Of a stretch of 64,000 nucleotides of DNA, positions 32,913 to 45,864 are shown piece after piece (the stretch's first letter is position 1; each line of letters starts with the position of its first letter). The stretch is from Ectobius pallidus. Taxonomy: Eukaryota; Arthropoda; Insecta; Blattodea; Ectobiidae. Made by a program: the position numbers and the translations under genes. The stretch lies in the NCBI GenBank assembly GCA_964059195.1, contig CAXKWD010000004.1:123290043-123354042 (forward strand), in the 5' to 3' direction. The notes beneath the pieces are model-generated. The model was not told the DNA's origin and made no database searches. It worked only from the letters and a program-made list of their open reading frames with translations.

Positions 32913-34325
32913 ACATCTAACTACATTCTTGAAATTCTGGAGAAATATCAGTTTTGTAACTAAATTGGAGTGACATATCCATCTCCATATTTAAATTCAT
33001 TACATTAGAAGTTGTGCACGATTTTAAAAGTGGACAGTTCCAGTACTTATTTAAATACGCCTTGATTTTTCAAAGTTTGAAGTGCCACTATATCCTTTTG
33101 GTTAAAATTATATATTCTGCTTCTTTATGGAAGTAGGATATAAAGCATTCCTAGATAAGGCAGAGGAAATTGCAAAATTTGTTGCATTTTGAGAGGAAAA
33201 CATATTTCAGATAAGAAAATTTTGCATCAACAGTTGACCTAACACTTGACATACGACAGTAAACAGGAAAATGTTTACATCGTTTACAATACAGATGTCG
33301 TTATGTTTATTCAACTACTTGGTCACGGATAAATTTAACAATGTGATCAGTGTCAAATATAAAAAAAATGTTTCGATGTACTGACTGGATTTGGCATGGA
33401 ATTTTCTTTTTACACTCCATCACACACGGCTTCAATCATCCTTCCATTAACACAGCTTTTATCAGAGATTAGACGCAGGTATTCAACGCAAAACCCCAGA
33501 ACATTCAATACTTTCAATGTCTCATCTGTAAGATTGTTTAGTGTATTTGCATACATGTTTTTCAGTGGAAAAAGATCAAATAAAAGATGAAGACATAAAA
33601 GCTGCACAGCATTAGCTGGAATTTATATCGGCACCATTTACCGAGACTACCTTTTTTCCTTTGTAACATACTTTAGAATATTTCTTCTAGCATTACAGGC
33701 ACAACTTTATAATCATTTTGCAGGTATGTTCATTAATATTTTATAAACTGTCTTATCTGACAGTCTTATGCCTGGATTGATTGGGCAATTTCCCTCAAGT
33801 AAACATAGTGTTACAAATTCAAAACATCTGGTTCTCCAATATACTGATTAGGTTCAGGAAATGAATAAGATATCACGGTAGCGCAAATAATTAATCAGTC
33901 CTGGGTAGAGAGCAATAATTGTTCCAACAAAATTTAATTTTCCCTTTCCTAAAGAGAAACTATTTAAATATCTATGATTGTTAAAGAAATTAATTTGACC
34001 GTTCCTAAATAGAAACTATTTAATTCTAGCACGTGTTAAAAGAACTTAATTAAAAGTAAAAATCTCTCACTATTGTTTCAGTTTTCATCCGCATCACTCA
34101 CTAAGTGGACATTTCCAATGGAACTGTAAAGAGTTTATGCGTATGGAACGAACTGAAAATGTAAAAATATTTTATTTATTTTAAATATGTATTTAATATT
34201 TAGCCATCTATACCAGTGAACTTATTAAAGAAGGCTGAGAGACATAGCGAAGTGCAGCAAGCATAAAAACCAATTACAACAATCTTTTTTTTAACTTCAT
34301 GGAAGAATTCTAGTAAAAACCTATA
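32913..34325. other. AT-rich spacer, nothing recognised
   Basis: The overlapping short open frames at 33396-33607 are on opposite strands and carry no motif. No repeats were seen by eye. Confidence 0.4.
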
Positions 34326-35232
34326 TATATAGTGCCCGCGGCTTCGCCCGCGATTACTTACTCAACTGCTAGGTACTGTGCTTAAATCATTTATTTAACA
34401 GAAAAATAATTAAAACATATTTATTAACACTGACATCTTTTTTACATAAATTGGAGGAATTACATAATTTTACTCTTAATTATATTGTTTAACGTTAAAA
34501 ATATAATCGAACAAAACGAATCTTATGCTACCATATGGGCATACGAATTCCAAATGAACCGATTAAAATGAGCCATAGATTCATGAACCTTACCCAAATC
34601 ATGCATAAACAATTTTCTTATAACGATTGATAATTTTAAAAACATAAAATAAACACCTGGTTTCGAGGTGCATTTTACGATCAAAGTGCGCCACCCGGGG
34701 AAAAAAAAAAAGACCTCAGATTAGAGTTCTCTAGCCCGAAAAACCCCCCGCATAGTGTTTTTCGTCCAAATCATTCCAAGTTTTCTAATTAAGGCTTTGC
34801 CCGAAAAACTTGTAAGCTGTAAGTTAAAGAACATACTGATTAATTCGAACATTTCGATTAAAACGTTGAATTTACTGATTATTTTACATAATCTACAAAA
34901 TTTTGAGATACATAACTTACTCAAATATAAATTTTAATATCTTCTCTAATTTTCAAAGTCTTATTTCATTTATTTCCAAAGCCTTATGTAAAGATTGCCA
35001 ACAATACACTGTTGTCATGTGAACTGTGATTTGGATTTGATAATTTTGTGCAAAAAGGGATTAAGTATTCTCTTGGCATTTAAAATCAAAATTTTTCAAA
35101 ATCATTTCTTAGTGAGCATATACATTATGAAACGAAGGTACTGTCCAAACTCCAAGTCTCTACCTATAATACGTTGATTCTCTGTCATTAAGTCAGTCAG
35201 TCAGTCAGTCAGGACAAAGCCTCTTATATATA
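34326..35232. repeat. ~0.9-kb repeat, head-to-tail copy 1
   Basis: It starts after TATATATATAG with GTGCCCGCGGCTTCGCCCGC and ends with GTCAGTCAGTCAGTCAGGAC, then AAAGCCTCTTATATATAG. The last ~250 bases (GTCATGTGAACTGTGATTTGG, GGTACTGTCCAAACTCC, CTCTACCTA) match 35900-36150. The GC-rich start and (GTCA)n-TATATA end recall a class of arthropod repeats, but I cannot name the family. Confidence 0.6.
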
Positions 35233-36152
35233 GAGAAACTAGCTTAAAAGGCCCGGCGTCGCCCGGGTTTTTTATTTTGTAATTGGAAAGTAACTTATGA
35301 AGGACTTTCGATTTTTAAATTCTAGGTCCTTATATAGGTATTTATAATTTGAAATAGGAAGAACGACTTATGACGCTCAAAATATTCCCTCAGAAAACAC
35401 TTAATATAGCTTTTTATGGCTCACAGAGGATGTAGAATTTTGCATCCCATCGCTTGTGCACAGCAAGCCTGGTAGGTTGTCTTTCCGGAATATTTATTTC
35501 TCACTCTCATGTTTTTTTTTCCCCCTTAATTGGGGTGGCCCTTCTGTCCATAGCGTGGATGCCTGCCTTTTGCTGGCATATTACGCATACCCCTAAGTTC
35601 AGATCAGATCTCATCAAAAACCTTTGTTTTCCTTGCCAGGCCTATCAAAGTTCTAATGGGATCACTCTCATGTTACCATAAATCCGTTTTGGGGATGAAA
35701 TTAAACAGAAATGCAATATCACTTTCATACTTCTCTCCCCAAAACATATTACCGCATCTCGTATTGTTTTCTCTATGTCCAGGGTAGAGAAAGTTATGTG
35801 ACTGCATTATTTTCGTGGATCTCATTCTTTAATATTTATTTCTAACATTAATTATATTGTCAAACTCCCGTTTTATTTATTTCCAAACCCATCTGAGACA
35901 ACTACTGGCAACAATATGTTGTCATGTGAACTGCGATTTGGATTTGATAATTCTCTGTAAAAATGGATTAAGTATTCTCAAAAACATTTTATTTTTTTCA
36001 TTCAAAATCAAAATTTTGCAATATCCTTTCTTAGTAAGCACTTACATTACGAAACAAAGGTACTGTCAAAATTCCAAGTCTCTACCTATTTTAGTTTAGG
36101 CTCTACGTTGATTCTGTCATTATGTCAGCCAGTCAGTCAGTCAGGACAAAGC

Positions 36153-36160
<8 letters not shown>
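35233..36160. repeat. ~0.9-kb repeat, head-to-tail copy 2
   Basis: It begins AGGCCCGGCGTCGCCCGGG at 35250, the counterpart of the GC-rich start of copy 1, and ends (GTCA)n GGACAAAGCCTTTTATATATA at 36155. The middle part is not clearly alignable by eye with copy 1, so the interior of one copy may be rearranged. Confidence 0.55.

Positions 36161-36211
<51 letters not shown>
36159..36211. repeat. (TA)n(TG)n microsatellite
   Basis: About 19 TA units followed by about 7 GT units. It directly follows the tail of the preceding repeat and precedes a duplicated segment. Confidence 0.95.
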
Positions 36212-36256
36212 TTTAGGGGGAGAATGACGGTAATTTCTGTCATAAAATATATATAT

Positions 36257-36453
36257 AGAATTCTATTTTTAGACTCTTGAAAACTCCAGAGTTCAATGTA
36301 CGAAGAGTTCATAAATCAAAAGAAAGAAAAAAAAACATTCCACCCTTTCTTATCCATTCAGGGAGTGAATGACATTATATTCTATGAGCAAAGCTTTATT
36401 CAGAAGCTAGTTTTGCAAAACAAGCTGTCTTACGATCTTAAACAATTCGTTAT
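36257..36453. repeat. Duplicate of 37034-37229 (~197 bp)
   Basis: The segment from GAATTCTATTTTTAGACTC to CGTTATAT is nearly identical to 37034-37229, which lies in its proper place within family 1 copy C. Here it sits outside the family order, between two AT-rich tracts, so this is a local duplication. Confidence 0.9.
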
Positions 36454-36469
36454 ATATATATATATTTTT

Positions 36470-38290
36470 TTTTTTTTCCCCACCACGGTTTTTCTCCAAA
36501 ATGTCAATCTCAGTTTCTTTTAACGCTTGTAGTCCTAAGTTGATGATCGCCTACTAGAAAAAACTCTTACATAGCAGACTAGTAAATTACACTCTTTTTT
36601 ATTCACACATTTGTGCTTGACCGTATTGAAAGGTGTGCGTTTGCTGTTGTCTCAGCGTCACACAAATTAGTATTACTTACCACGTAAGTCTTGAAGCGTG
36701 AGTTTGAACAAAAGACAACTGGCTTATAATTTCCCTGCAGGGAATTAAAAAAAAGTATGAATGAAAATTGTAGATCTTAATTATAAGATAACAACAGGTA
36801 AACAAAATAAGTGGAGCAGTTTTCGAGAAAATCTACAACAAATATATTTTAATAATGTAAAATACATGTACTACTAAACGTAAGAGAAATTCGTCACCAA
36901 TTTTTACGTCACATTCCCCGAGGACATGTAACCTGAATAGTATATGTTGAGTGTGTTTATTAACTAATATTTTCTTTCAGCATAGAAACACTGAAAGACG
37001 TACACACACACACGCACAAAGAAGTATTTCTGAGAATTCTATTTTTAGACTCTTGAAAACTCCAGAGTTCAATGTACGAAGAGTTCATAAATCAAAAGAA
37101 AGAAAAAAAACATTCCACCCTTTCTTATCCATTCAGGGAGTGAATGACATTATATTCTATGAGCAAAGCTTTATTCAGAAGCTAGTTTTGCAAAACAAGC
37201 TGTCTTACGATCTTAAACAATTCGTTATATTTTCAAAAGAATTTCCATGGAAACAGAATGCGTCTTTGCGAATAGAAATAAAACGAATTTATTTTTCACA
37301 ATTTTATGTAATTGAAGGTATTAAATTCTAAATATGAATTAAATACATTACAAACACAAATCTAAATAAGGAAAGAGGGATTTGAAAGTAAATGGAGAAA
37401 GTGATCTTCAGAGGTGATCACGGATTTAACAATAGCCTACCATAAGGAAAAGGTATAGCAAAATATGAACTGTGCATGAATGGACATCATAAGTCTAGTA
37501 TATGTAAATGTTTTAAATACAGCATACAAACACCTAATAATTGAATTAATTATTGCAATCTGAAGAGTAACAAAATTTCGAGTAATTGTTTGAGGGAACT
37601 GAACCTCCCCTCTTTATTCTGTATGCAAGTGTAATTTAGTATGATATTTATAATAGACTTCTAATTTCTGCAGAATACACAAAAATTACGCACCTGGACC
37701 TTGACAACGATTAATGGAATGCTGGCCAACAGATGCAGTAGGATCTACAATTTGACGGAAGAAGTACGAATACAACGCCGGAGGTGCCTGCCTAAGAAGG
37801 AAAATGGTTGCTGGTGAAGACAGCGGAAGAAGAAGGGTATTTTCCATGTTACTGTCTGTTCATTGTTAAGTACAAAAGTAATTAAAACATCCATAGGACC
37901 AAAGACCAGATCTCAAAGTAAATTCTTAAAATTTAGCTAATATTTAGGGACTATTTTGGCAAATTGGTGCAAAGATATAAACGGAATTTCTCATTTGGAT
38001 ATTGTATATAATGTGTACCAAACACGATTTCATCAAAAAGAACTGGTCTTAGGTGAATCGCAGCTTTGTTTAATACACAGCAGCGATAACGGAGCCTAAT
38101 GTCTGTTATTCCTTTGCAATTTCATATTCACTGTAATTTATGTGATGCTAGGAATCATGTTTAATTTCAAAGGAATAACAGAAAATCCTATCCTTCGCGT
38201 CCACGTTCGCAGGCTCTGGAAATGCAGTTAAACAAACTGACTGAATTCGACTGCAGCCAAGAAGGAAGGGTGAAATAATATTGTTAACAA
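36470..38290. repeat. Interspersed repeat family 1, copy C
   Basis: It begins with the CCAAAATGTCAATCTC..AACGCTTGTAGTCC block shared with copy B and runs through CACAGATTTAACAA-like, TTGACAACGATTAATGG (37710), GGACCAAAGACCAGATC (37900) and CGTCCACGTTCGCAGGCTCT (38200). The hairpin stem at 38102-38115 and 38169-38182 is perfect. The length agrees with copy B. Confidence 0.65.
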
Positions 38291-39115
38291 TATAATCTAC
38301 AGCAGGGATTTGTTCAGCTTTTTTAGATAATGTAATGGAATTTTTATCACAGCTGTCTATTCATGTGGTAACGGCTCGTATATCAACGTATAATTATGTA
38401 TTTGTCGTTAATGTACGATTATGAATATGTTTAAAGGCAAAATATACCAACAGTGCAGTAAAAATTGCTAATGACCCAGGAATCCAAAACAAGAAAACAT
38501 TATTTTGTGTAAACTGTTTGGTATCGTTCTCGCTTAACGTTCAGAACAATTCGCTAAAAAATAGCATCGGGTTTTGGCGATGTGCGGGGGTAAAAAGTGA
38601 AACTATTCATACTTTTTCAAACCTATCTTTAAACCTGCGGAGTTTAGCACAAAATTAACAGGAACATAATTAACACATTAAAGCAAATAAAATTAGTTTC
38701 AAAGAGATTCTATAGAAGTGTTTGCTAAACCCCATATCTAGGCAGATATAGAAGGGGAATATTTGGAAAGGCAAGTGCTCATATTGCTTAAATACCCCCC
38801 TCTCATGTGGCCCCCATCCGCTTTGTGAAACTATTGATTTTTTTATTGTATGAGTACCCAATAGAACACGACATAGAATATCTTATGTAAAAGAAAGCAA
38901 ATTAGTTAATATTCAGTCATGAGTGTTTTATGTGTGGCCTTCGTTAAGTAACTAAGTTGATCAAGTTTTCGTTACTAAGTTTTCCTGCGAAGACTCTTGA
39001 GATTTTCACAAAAGGGGAATACCAATGATATAGAATGGTGCAATTTTTGAAGACACTATACAAAATAATAATACAATGTTACTATTGGTGTGTATGAAAA
39101 GTGACTTTTACGGTA
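38291..39115. other. AT-rich spacer, nothing recognised
   Basis: 38560-38720 shares with 30240-30400 the blocks GGTTTTGGCGATGTG / AGTTTTGGTGATCAG and GTTTAGCACAAAATTA, so it probably continues a shared repeat beyond family 1. Nothing else is visible. Confidence 0.4.
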
Positions 39116-39119
39116 CAAC

Positions 39120-39445
39120 CACAATCTTCAACTGCCCTCAACAGATGGAGAGTTATTACCTAATGGAATAGTCCCTAGGGCTTCATTTGAGTTCCGTATG
39201 CATTGTTCATTGTACGGTCGTATCTGCAAAAATGCACACATAGGTAGAATCAGGTGATCCACCTTCTGAACATATTCTTCTTGTAACTTGATGCGATTTT
39301 GCCATCGATGTTTCATCTTCTCCAGATGGTTCTTGTAACATTATTCCGGAGTGACGTGTACACATACCAGGACAGCGGTTTCCAGTTCTTCAAAGTTTGC
39401 AAAACAGCGACCACGCAGAGTTTTCTTCATGGCACCTAACAAATA
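39120..39445 (-). pseudogene. Mariner-like transposase C-terminal fragment
   Basis: From about 39445 the minus strand reads GAMKKTLRGRCFANFEELET, then AVLVCVHVTPE, a stop, and KMKHRWQNRIKLQEEYVQKV. The pattern (LK..L.G..F.N.EEL..AV, later KL..RW..CI...G.YVEK) is the tail of mariner-type transposases after the last catalytic Asp. The catalytic residues are not included. Homology stops abruptly at the GC-rich block starting near 39447. Confidence 0.5.
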
Positions 39446-39446
39446 A

Positions 39447-39740
39447 TAGTCACCAGGCAAGACTAGTGTATAGCGTTAGGGTACGCGCAAGACGGAACCG
39501 GGATGGTCGCATGCCGCAGGCAGCAGGAAGAATGAAATCATGTCTTCTTACCAGGGTGAACAAGACGCCGCTTCGATGGTCTCTTGCCAGCCATCTGGAC
39601 ATGTCGCAGTTTGTTGGTAGAATGCTAGGTCTCTTTTTTTCCTGCGACCAGCCGCTAGCGTGTAGTCTAGATTCAGGCATTGCACGTGTGGTCTTTTGCA
39701 ATCGCTGCACAAAGGACTTTTTATAAGAGACATCCTCTGT
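39447..39740. other. GC-rich island of unknown origin
   Basis: About 290 bases are clearly richer in GC than the surroundings and open in several frames on both strands (39397-39726 plus; 39450-39710 minus). No motif is recognised in any frame. It interrupts the transposase fragment and is probably an inserted repeat. Confidence 0.35.
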
Positions 39741-40424
39741 AATCAGCTCAGACCACCAAAATAAATATTGTTACTAGGCCTACTCATGAAAAGATTGTAG
39801 AGATCAGTCATGGCTACAGTTATTATACTGACTTGTATGGTTTATGTTCAGAATTTTTGTATAATTTATAGCAACCTAATAATTATATATTATGTTAATT
39901 TTCGTGTTGCGGAGTTAAGTGTGTTCGTTTTATTGTCTTCATGTGTTCCGAAGATTGAATACAATGGTCTTACCAACTCAAGAAAACAATAATAGTAATA
40001 ATAATAATAAGATTCTATCCATACATTGGTTCTCCATCTCAAGCCGTTAAAAATATATATATTCCCGGCCAAAAATCTACTTTTTTGCCGAAAAAAAGTT
40101 TTTACGCCACTTTTTCGGCAAACTTTGTATTCTAGCACCTAAAGTATTGGGTTTACAACGAAAACTTTTAGAAGAAAAGTTGTAGAGCATTAAGTTTACT
40201 ATAAAATACACATTCAATTTAGTAACTCTGTGAAACAGTGAAATACTCTTGTGACATATGGGTATTTTACATGTAACTAATTTTGATGAAGCTTCCTATA
40301 ATGAGTTTGAATTCATGAACTCATTCCCATTGTCTTCTGTGCCTTCAAAACCTTATGAATGAGAGGATAATAACAAAGAAATAAAAATAAACATGGAGAT
40401 AATTCAGAAACTTAATCCATAACA

Positions 40425-40875
40425 TGCCACTGCCCATACAGATGTGCGACCTGCCGGTCTTGCGTATACACACTTGATGCTCGGCGCCTGGCTCAACAGC
40501 GTAGCGACCAGGAAGGGGACCAACCAAGCTGCGTCTTGATCGAACCCTAATGCCGGTTGTCGACCAAGAGCTAAGCTAACTTAGCTTAGCTCTCTGTGAG
40601 GAACCGGGGGAGTGGCGCACGGTCCTTCATGACGGACCCTGGAAGTGTGGTGCACGTGGTGAGTTTCAGGATCTTGATGAATGTTGGGGAGTTCCGTGGG
40701 GGCTCGCAGTGGAATCTGCTCAGGTGGGGGCTTTAGACATTCCAATCATCCCATTACCAGGGGTTGGCCCAATGAGTCCGGACTTGTGGTCTACGTGCTT
40801 AGGGTCGTTCCCAACCCGACTCTGCCCAATGCGTGGGTTCCAACAACAACATATAATAAAAAAATAACAGTAGAA
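40425..40875 (+). repeat. GC-rich dispersed repeat end with AAC/A-rich tail
   Basis: A GC-rich block (GAGGAACCGGGGGAGTGGCGC, GGGGTTGGCCCAATGAGTCC, CCAACCCGACTCTGCCCAAT) ends in CCAACAACAACATATAATAA, then AAAAAATAA. The GC-rich body with an A-rich, AAC-containing tail suggests a LINE 3' UTR or SINE in plus orientation. Short open frames on both strands lack motifs. Confidence 0.35.
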
Positions 40876-41204
40876 ATTAGAAAATAATAATATTATTATG
40901 AAATTGAAGCGAATAATAAAGTTTATTAGGGATGACACTATAAATTTATAATGCCAATTTCATTTTTCTGTCAAATTATGTTTCATAACATTAATAATAT
41001 TGATTTAGAACATAATTTCAAGTGAAAATCAATTATTAGAAAGTGGTTTCGCAATATTTATACAAATCATTCCATCCAGTTCAATCCATTCAGTTTGAGT
41101 ATAGAAAAATCCATTCAACTGATGGTGCCAGGGGTAATCCTATGCAATGTCTCTTTTTCACTTCTATATTACAGTAATAATTATTATCGAAGGATTCTAC
41201 AAGA

Positions 41205-42900
41205 ATAAACAGTCGATCTTAATGGTTTCCATGGATGTACAACGCATAATGAAATGTTTTCAAGGACAGATGAAAGAAATTTTCATCATTTAAATGTGGA
41301 ATAAACAGCTTACAAATCTAAATCTCCAAGAAGAAATTGATATGGTCACGATCCTGGTAACCCAATAAACACCATGATCATGACATGCAAATAGATTTAA
41401 ACAATATTCAAATTAAAAATATTACATTACTGAAAGATTATTGAACATTACAAAATTGATATTAGAAGGTTACAGAATTAATCAGAAGTATAAAATATAT
41501 TAAAGTTAACATTAGCTGGGAATTGAAATGAAACTTAGACTTTAACACACAAAATGTCTCAGACGAAATTCCATGTATTTTACAAGTAAAATCCATCTTC
41601 TGCATTCATTCACCACAGGCACAGGAGACAGCTTTTGATACTAGAGTGTAGTTCTTTTCAACTAAAAACAGTATGAAAGAGAGTAAGATGCACTGAATAG
41701 GCAAGAGTACTGGGAAAAGAACTTTGTATAACTGTAAGGAGAATTGGCAAGCAATACTTAGAAGTGGGGAAGACGCTAAAAGCAAGTAGCATCACTGCTA
41801 TAGCATCAGACGCGTGGAACTCGATAGCCAATCAGAAACAAACTTACAACTGAAAAAAACTCAAAAGTGTAATAACATAAGTTATGATTTGTTGTGTGTA
41901 AAAGTAGGGGTATATTAGAGAACGAAGGGAGGCTAGAATGATATCGAGACGGTATGATCACTTCCTGGCGAGTCCTCAACGGCTCCAGGAGTATATTTTG
42001 ACTTCCTCGCTAGTCGTCACAGACTGCAGGAGTATTTTGATAATTCTGCTGGGACCACACGAGTAGCGTGGGGTCTATCTTCTACAAGTATTATTTATAT
42101 AGGGAGGCACAGGGCTTCTCCTATATTTTATTAAGATATTCAGTGATCTGGGACTGATCCCTGTCACTGCCAGTATTATTTCAAGTAAACTCAATGCTGA
42201 AGTAGGTATTTGCGGTAAGACTGCATTATAGTCTATACCACCTTTAGAATCAGTGAAATCCATGTAAGTACCAGTGGTCGACGGATTATATAAGAGGAAC
42301 ATTATACTGCATTACATAGAGGACGAGAACGTCATATCATAACATTATACAGCGAGGTTAGATCATTCTACCCCCCTGACATTCAAACTACAGTTTAATA
42401 ATTATTCAACTGATTCAAGTGATTTCTGAAGTAATAAACATTAATCTTACCAGATAACTTGGACTTTTAATTAGACATTCTTAGTTATAAAGATATATAA
42501 GTAAACCCATACCCAACCAGCACCTGAGATAGGAAGACAATCTGGTGTACGCCGCTGAGAGCCGAGGCCTGTTCCAGCACATCATACCTAAGGTAGGAAC
42601 AGAGTAAAAACGGAGTACCTTTGAGGAGGTGGAACCGTTTCAAAATGCAAAGAGATACTGAGCAGTCAAAAGAGAGGAATTACACAGCCAAGGATTTCCA
42701 AGACGAGTAGTACCTACGAATTTATTGTGAGTAGGCTATTAACGTATAAATTTATATGTGTGTAGAATATCGATAGATTAGGCAGTGATCGGAAGCTGAA
42801 TTTTTATCTGAAGTAAACAGTTGACTAGAAACGGGATGTGATGTTACAAATCATGAACGAAAGATACCACAGTCTATACGTTAAGCAGTTGGGAATCTCT
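41205..42900. repeat. Interspersed repeat family 2, copy 3 (interrupted)
   Basis: 41205-41340 (AATGGTTTCCATGGATGTAC, GAAATGTTTTCAAGGA) and 42650-42900 (AAAGAGAGGAATTAC, GTAAACAGTTGACTAG, CACAGTCTATACGTTAAGCA) match the two ends of copies 1 and 2. About 1.3 kb of other sequence lies between. No inverted repeats were recognised at the edges of that insert. Confidence 0.5.
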
Positions 42901-43020
42901 GTACTTTCTACAACAAAAATTAATCTTTTTGACAGCTGGTGCAATTGTAGTACCTCTGGTGGTTCGCAAAGCACTCATAAGTTTCTGTGTTGCAATGTAG
43001 GCCAGGTGTAAAAATTTAAA

Positions 43021-43049
43021 AAATAATAATAATAATAATAATAAATAAA
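43021..43049. repeat. (AAT)n microsatellite
   Basis: A short AAT tract with a degenerate end. The preceding GTAGGCCAGGTGTAAAAATTT could be a LINE 3' end, but this is not supported further. Confidence 0.8.
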
Positions 43050-43554
43050 ATGTGCACCATTTTCTATGACTTTTAATACTTTTCTCCTTTGCAAGATAAC
43101 TCAGAAATAGCCCTAAAATATATTTCATCTTGTATGACTCTCTAGAAAGAGGAATTTGTTCCAAACAAATTTTAAATTACACTAGCCTGCGAATTTAAAC
43201 TTTTTGTTTGTTGCTTAAAGTAAAATATGTGATTTTATATAATGTCGATGTGCTGAAATCGAATTTTCAATCCGTTTACTTCTATCACATATGGTTTTCT
43301 TGGGAAATCACTTTACATGTATTGTATAATTACACAAATTTCATCACAAACGTTTTCGTAATCCTTTTTTTATTTTAAATAAAAACAATATTTAATATAC
43401 ACAGCTTGCTGAAATTAGTATGTATGGTTGATCATACATATCAGTAGAGTGTATTTGCTTTATTTTGTCTTGTTTATTTCACTATTGGATAGTTTCACAC
43501 AAATTTTACACACGTTGCTTCTTACTTGAGAAAGTCCTCCTGTTCCTTTTTCTT

Positions 43555-43705
43555 TTATGTTTTTTCTTCAGGTATTTCACGCTTTAACATCCAACAATAG
43601 TCTGCAAGCATATTGATGCTCCAGCGTCCTTGGTACCTCCTTTCGAACTCCAGCACATCCTTGTGAAATCGTTCTGCTTGTAGTCCAGGACCTGATGCAG
43701 TCCTG
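43555..43705 (-). pseudogene. Fragment of an arthropod repeat-encoded protein
   Basis: The minus strand reads ASGPGLQAERFHKDVLEFER, then RYQGRWSINMLADYCWMLKR. I recall the pattern G-E-R-F-H-x-D, E-x-R-Y-Q-G-x-W, M-x-A-D-Y-C-W from many predicted arthropod proteins that look repeat-derived. Its function is unknown to me. The annotated-looking 88-residue frame over the same bases is a different frame. The upstream part of the protein is not found. Confidence 0.5.
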
Positions 43706-43929
43706 TAGGAAATTTTGAGTAGGGAGAATTTTTTTACAGGAATGTTTAGTAGGTATCTTATGCCTGTTGCTCACGGTCAAATTTTTTGTTATATTTATTG
43801 CACGACTAGCACTTTTCAACAAATGGGTATTGCTAACGGTCAAATTCGCCTTTGGGCAAACGTTGGTCTAAATATTTCCCTAAGCACCCTGTTTTTTAAT
43901 ACTCTCAGATTATGTTTTTCCTGAAGAGG

Positions 43930-45230
43930 AAGGGACCAGCCTCACATCCATATAACACAACTGGCTGGATAATTATTAATGTCTTATTTATAAACTTTTA
44001 TTTTTATTTATTATGCTTACTATGTAAAATTTAAAATGAGGAAAACCCAAACCAATTTTGGCCCAATTCTGCATCATATGTGTACATGATTTTTTAGGAT
44101 CTGTGTAACAAAAGATTATTTCTTTTCAATTATAAAAATTTTGAGTAATAACCACACTATGGTCTTAGAAGCTTTGCCTATATTCGAGTCATCCACCTAA
44201 GGTTCAGTTGCCGACAACTTGAGACTTACTGCAAGCAGTGTTGAGGTCAAGACAGGCAGCTTACTACTCCTTTGTACAATTCCTATGAAAAAATTAATAT
44301 AGAACGACTTAAGTATGTGTTTTTAGGCCAACTATTTCAAAGAGACAGAAAGGCAAACAAGCACAGCTGCTTGAATTAAGTAATAACAAAAAATTTCTTT
44401 ATCAAGACCTAAATTTCATAACAGAGAGCCTAAATTCTTGAATGAGTCCTTAGAAGCAAGAATTAAATTACAAATGTATAGGCCCACCCAGCCTGAAAAT
44501 TAGTATAATATTTATATCACCAGAGAAGATGCCTAGGGTGGCAAATTTTTAGAAACATATAGGGGCGGCAACATTTAGGGAAGGGAATAATTAGGGGGAA
44601 AACTTATCTGTGACATAGCTTCTTGTTTGTTTAATGTAAGTATAAAAAGTTATAACCTCTTCAATTAAATATATTTTTTTTGCATTTAATCCCCATACTA
44701 TCTGGATGTGTTTTAATGTCTTCATAAATACAAGCCTTTCTCAAATTAGGTCAATTCAAATCAATTTTACTTAACCATTTACTTACACCTGGCTGGAGAA
44801 CGTGAAAAAAAAAAAATACATATATATATTTTTTTTTTACTATTTTGCAAGACTGATTTCAAGGTGAAACCTGGCTTAAATTTTTCATAATTACACTTCC
44901 AAATTGCTGCCATACAAACAAAAAATAAATAAAAGATATGAATCTTTTGATACACTCTTCAGAATGCTTCCTAGTACCTTTCTGGTATCACAAGACCTTT
45001 ATGCTTCTGGAGATTTTCAACAGACACAGGGCCTCAATAATCAGGGAATAAATTAGATGTTATCACATGATGCCTTCATGCATGAAAAGAAGAATTACTG
45101 GTACCGGTATTGAATTAAACATCAGTAATATAATAATTGCCATCTCCCTATGGTAGATGATGCAGCGGTTGGATGGTAGGCCTAGTCTCTTCAGGGATGT
45201 AGCACCACAGAGTTTAGTATAAAAATAATA
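43930..45230. other. AT-rich spacer, nothing recognised
   Basis: No open frame, inverted repeat or coding motif. It includes an A/T homopolymer block at 44807-44840. Confidence 0.4.
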
Positions 45231-45238
45231 AAAATAAA

Positions 45239-45269
<31 letters not shown>

Positions 45270-45270
45270 T
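45222..45270. repeat. (AAT)n microsatellite
   Basis: An AAT tract, preceded by AATAATAAAAATAAAAAT and followed by a TTAATATTAATATTG run. Confidence 0.9.
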
Positions 45271-45864
45271 TAATATTAATATTGACATTCTATATTTTCA
45301 AATTTTCTGTTCACATGAACTTTGAATTTATGGAATGTAATAAACCTTACCTGATCATACATAGCCTACTATTGAAAATCAGTCAATTGAATATGTAAGG
45401 AATATGGTTGCCAACAGTATTAAGTCTACCCCTGTACAAATCGAGTTCTACATGAATTTGCATAGTTACTAGCATGCTCTTTCATGTTGAGAAACCTGTT
45501 CACGTCAAATCCCGGCGTAAATGACATGTGAAAAGTGGCTGTTGTTGCAGACCATATTTTGTCCACAATCGTGATTGCTGCAAACTGTATTATTTTTGTT
45601 CCGTTGCTATTTTTTTTCATTGGTTACATTGAAAATGCAACTGATGACTTGATAAGTGCTAAGCGTAGGAAGGATTCTGTTAGTTTGAGCTATATTTCAT
45701 ACCGTAGTGGATGAAAGCATAATTCTAGGGGAAAAGTCACGAAGGAAACAGAAGCAGTAAAAAGTCAGCAATGTAGTTGCACTCTGAGGAAAGACATGTG
45801 AAGAACAATACAAAAATCAGTAATCTGATTGTCTTCATAAAACTGCCATTGTGCATCATCACTA

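Noticed and set aside
39397..39733. Overlapping open frames on both strands
   Set aside because: Opening on both strands follows from the GC-rich island; no motif was recognised in any frame.
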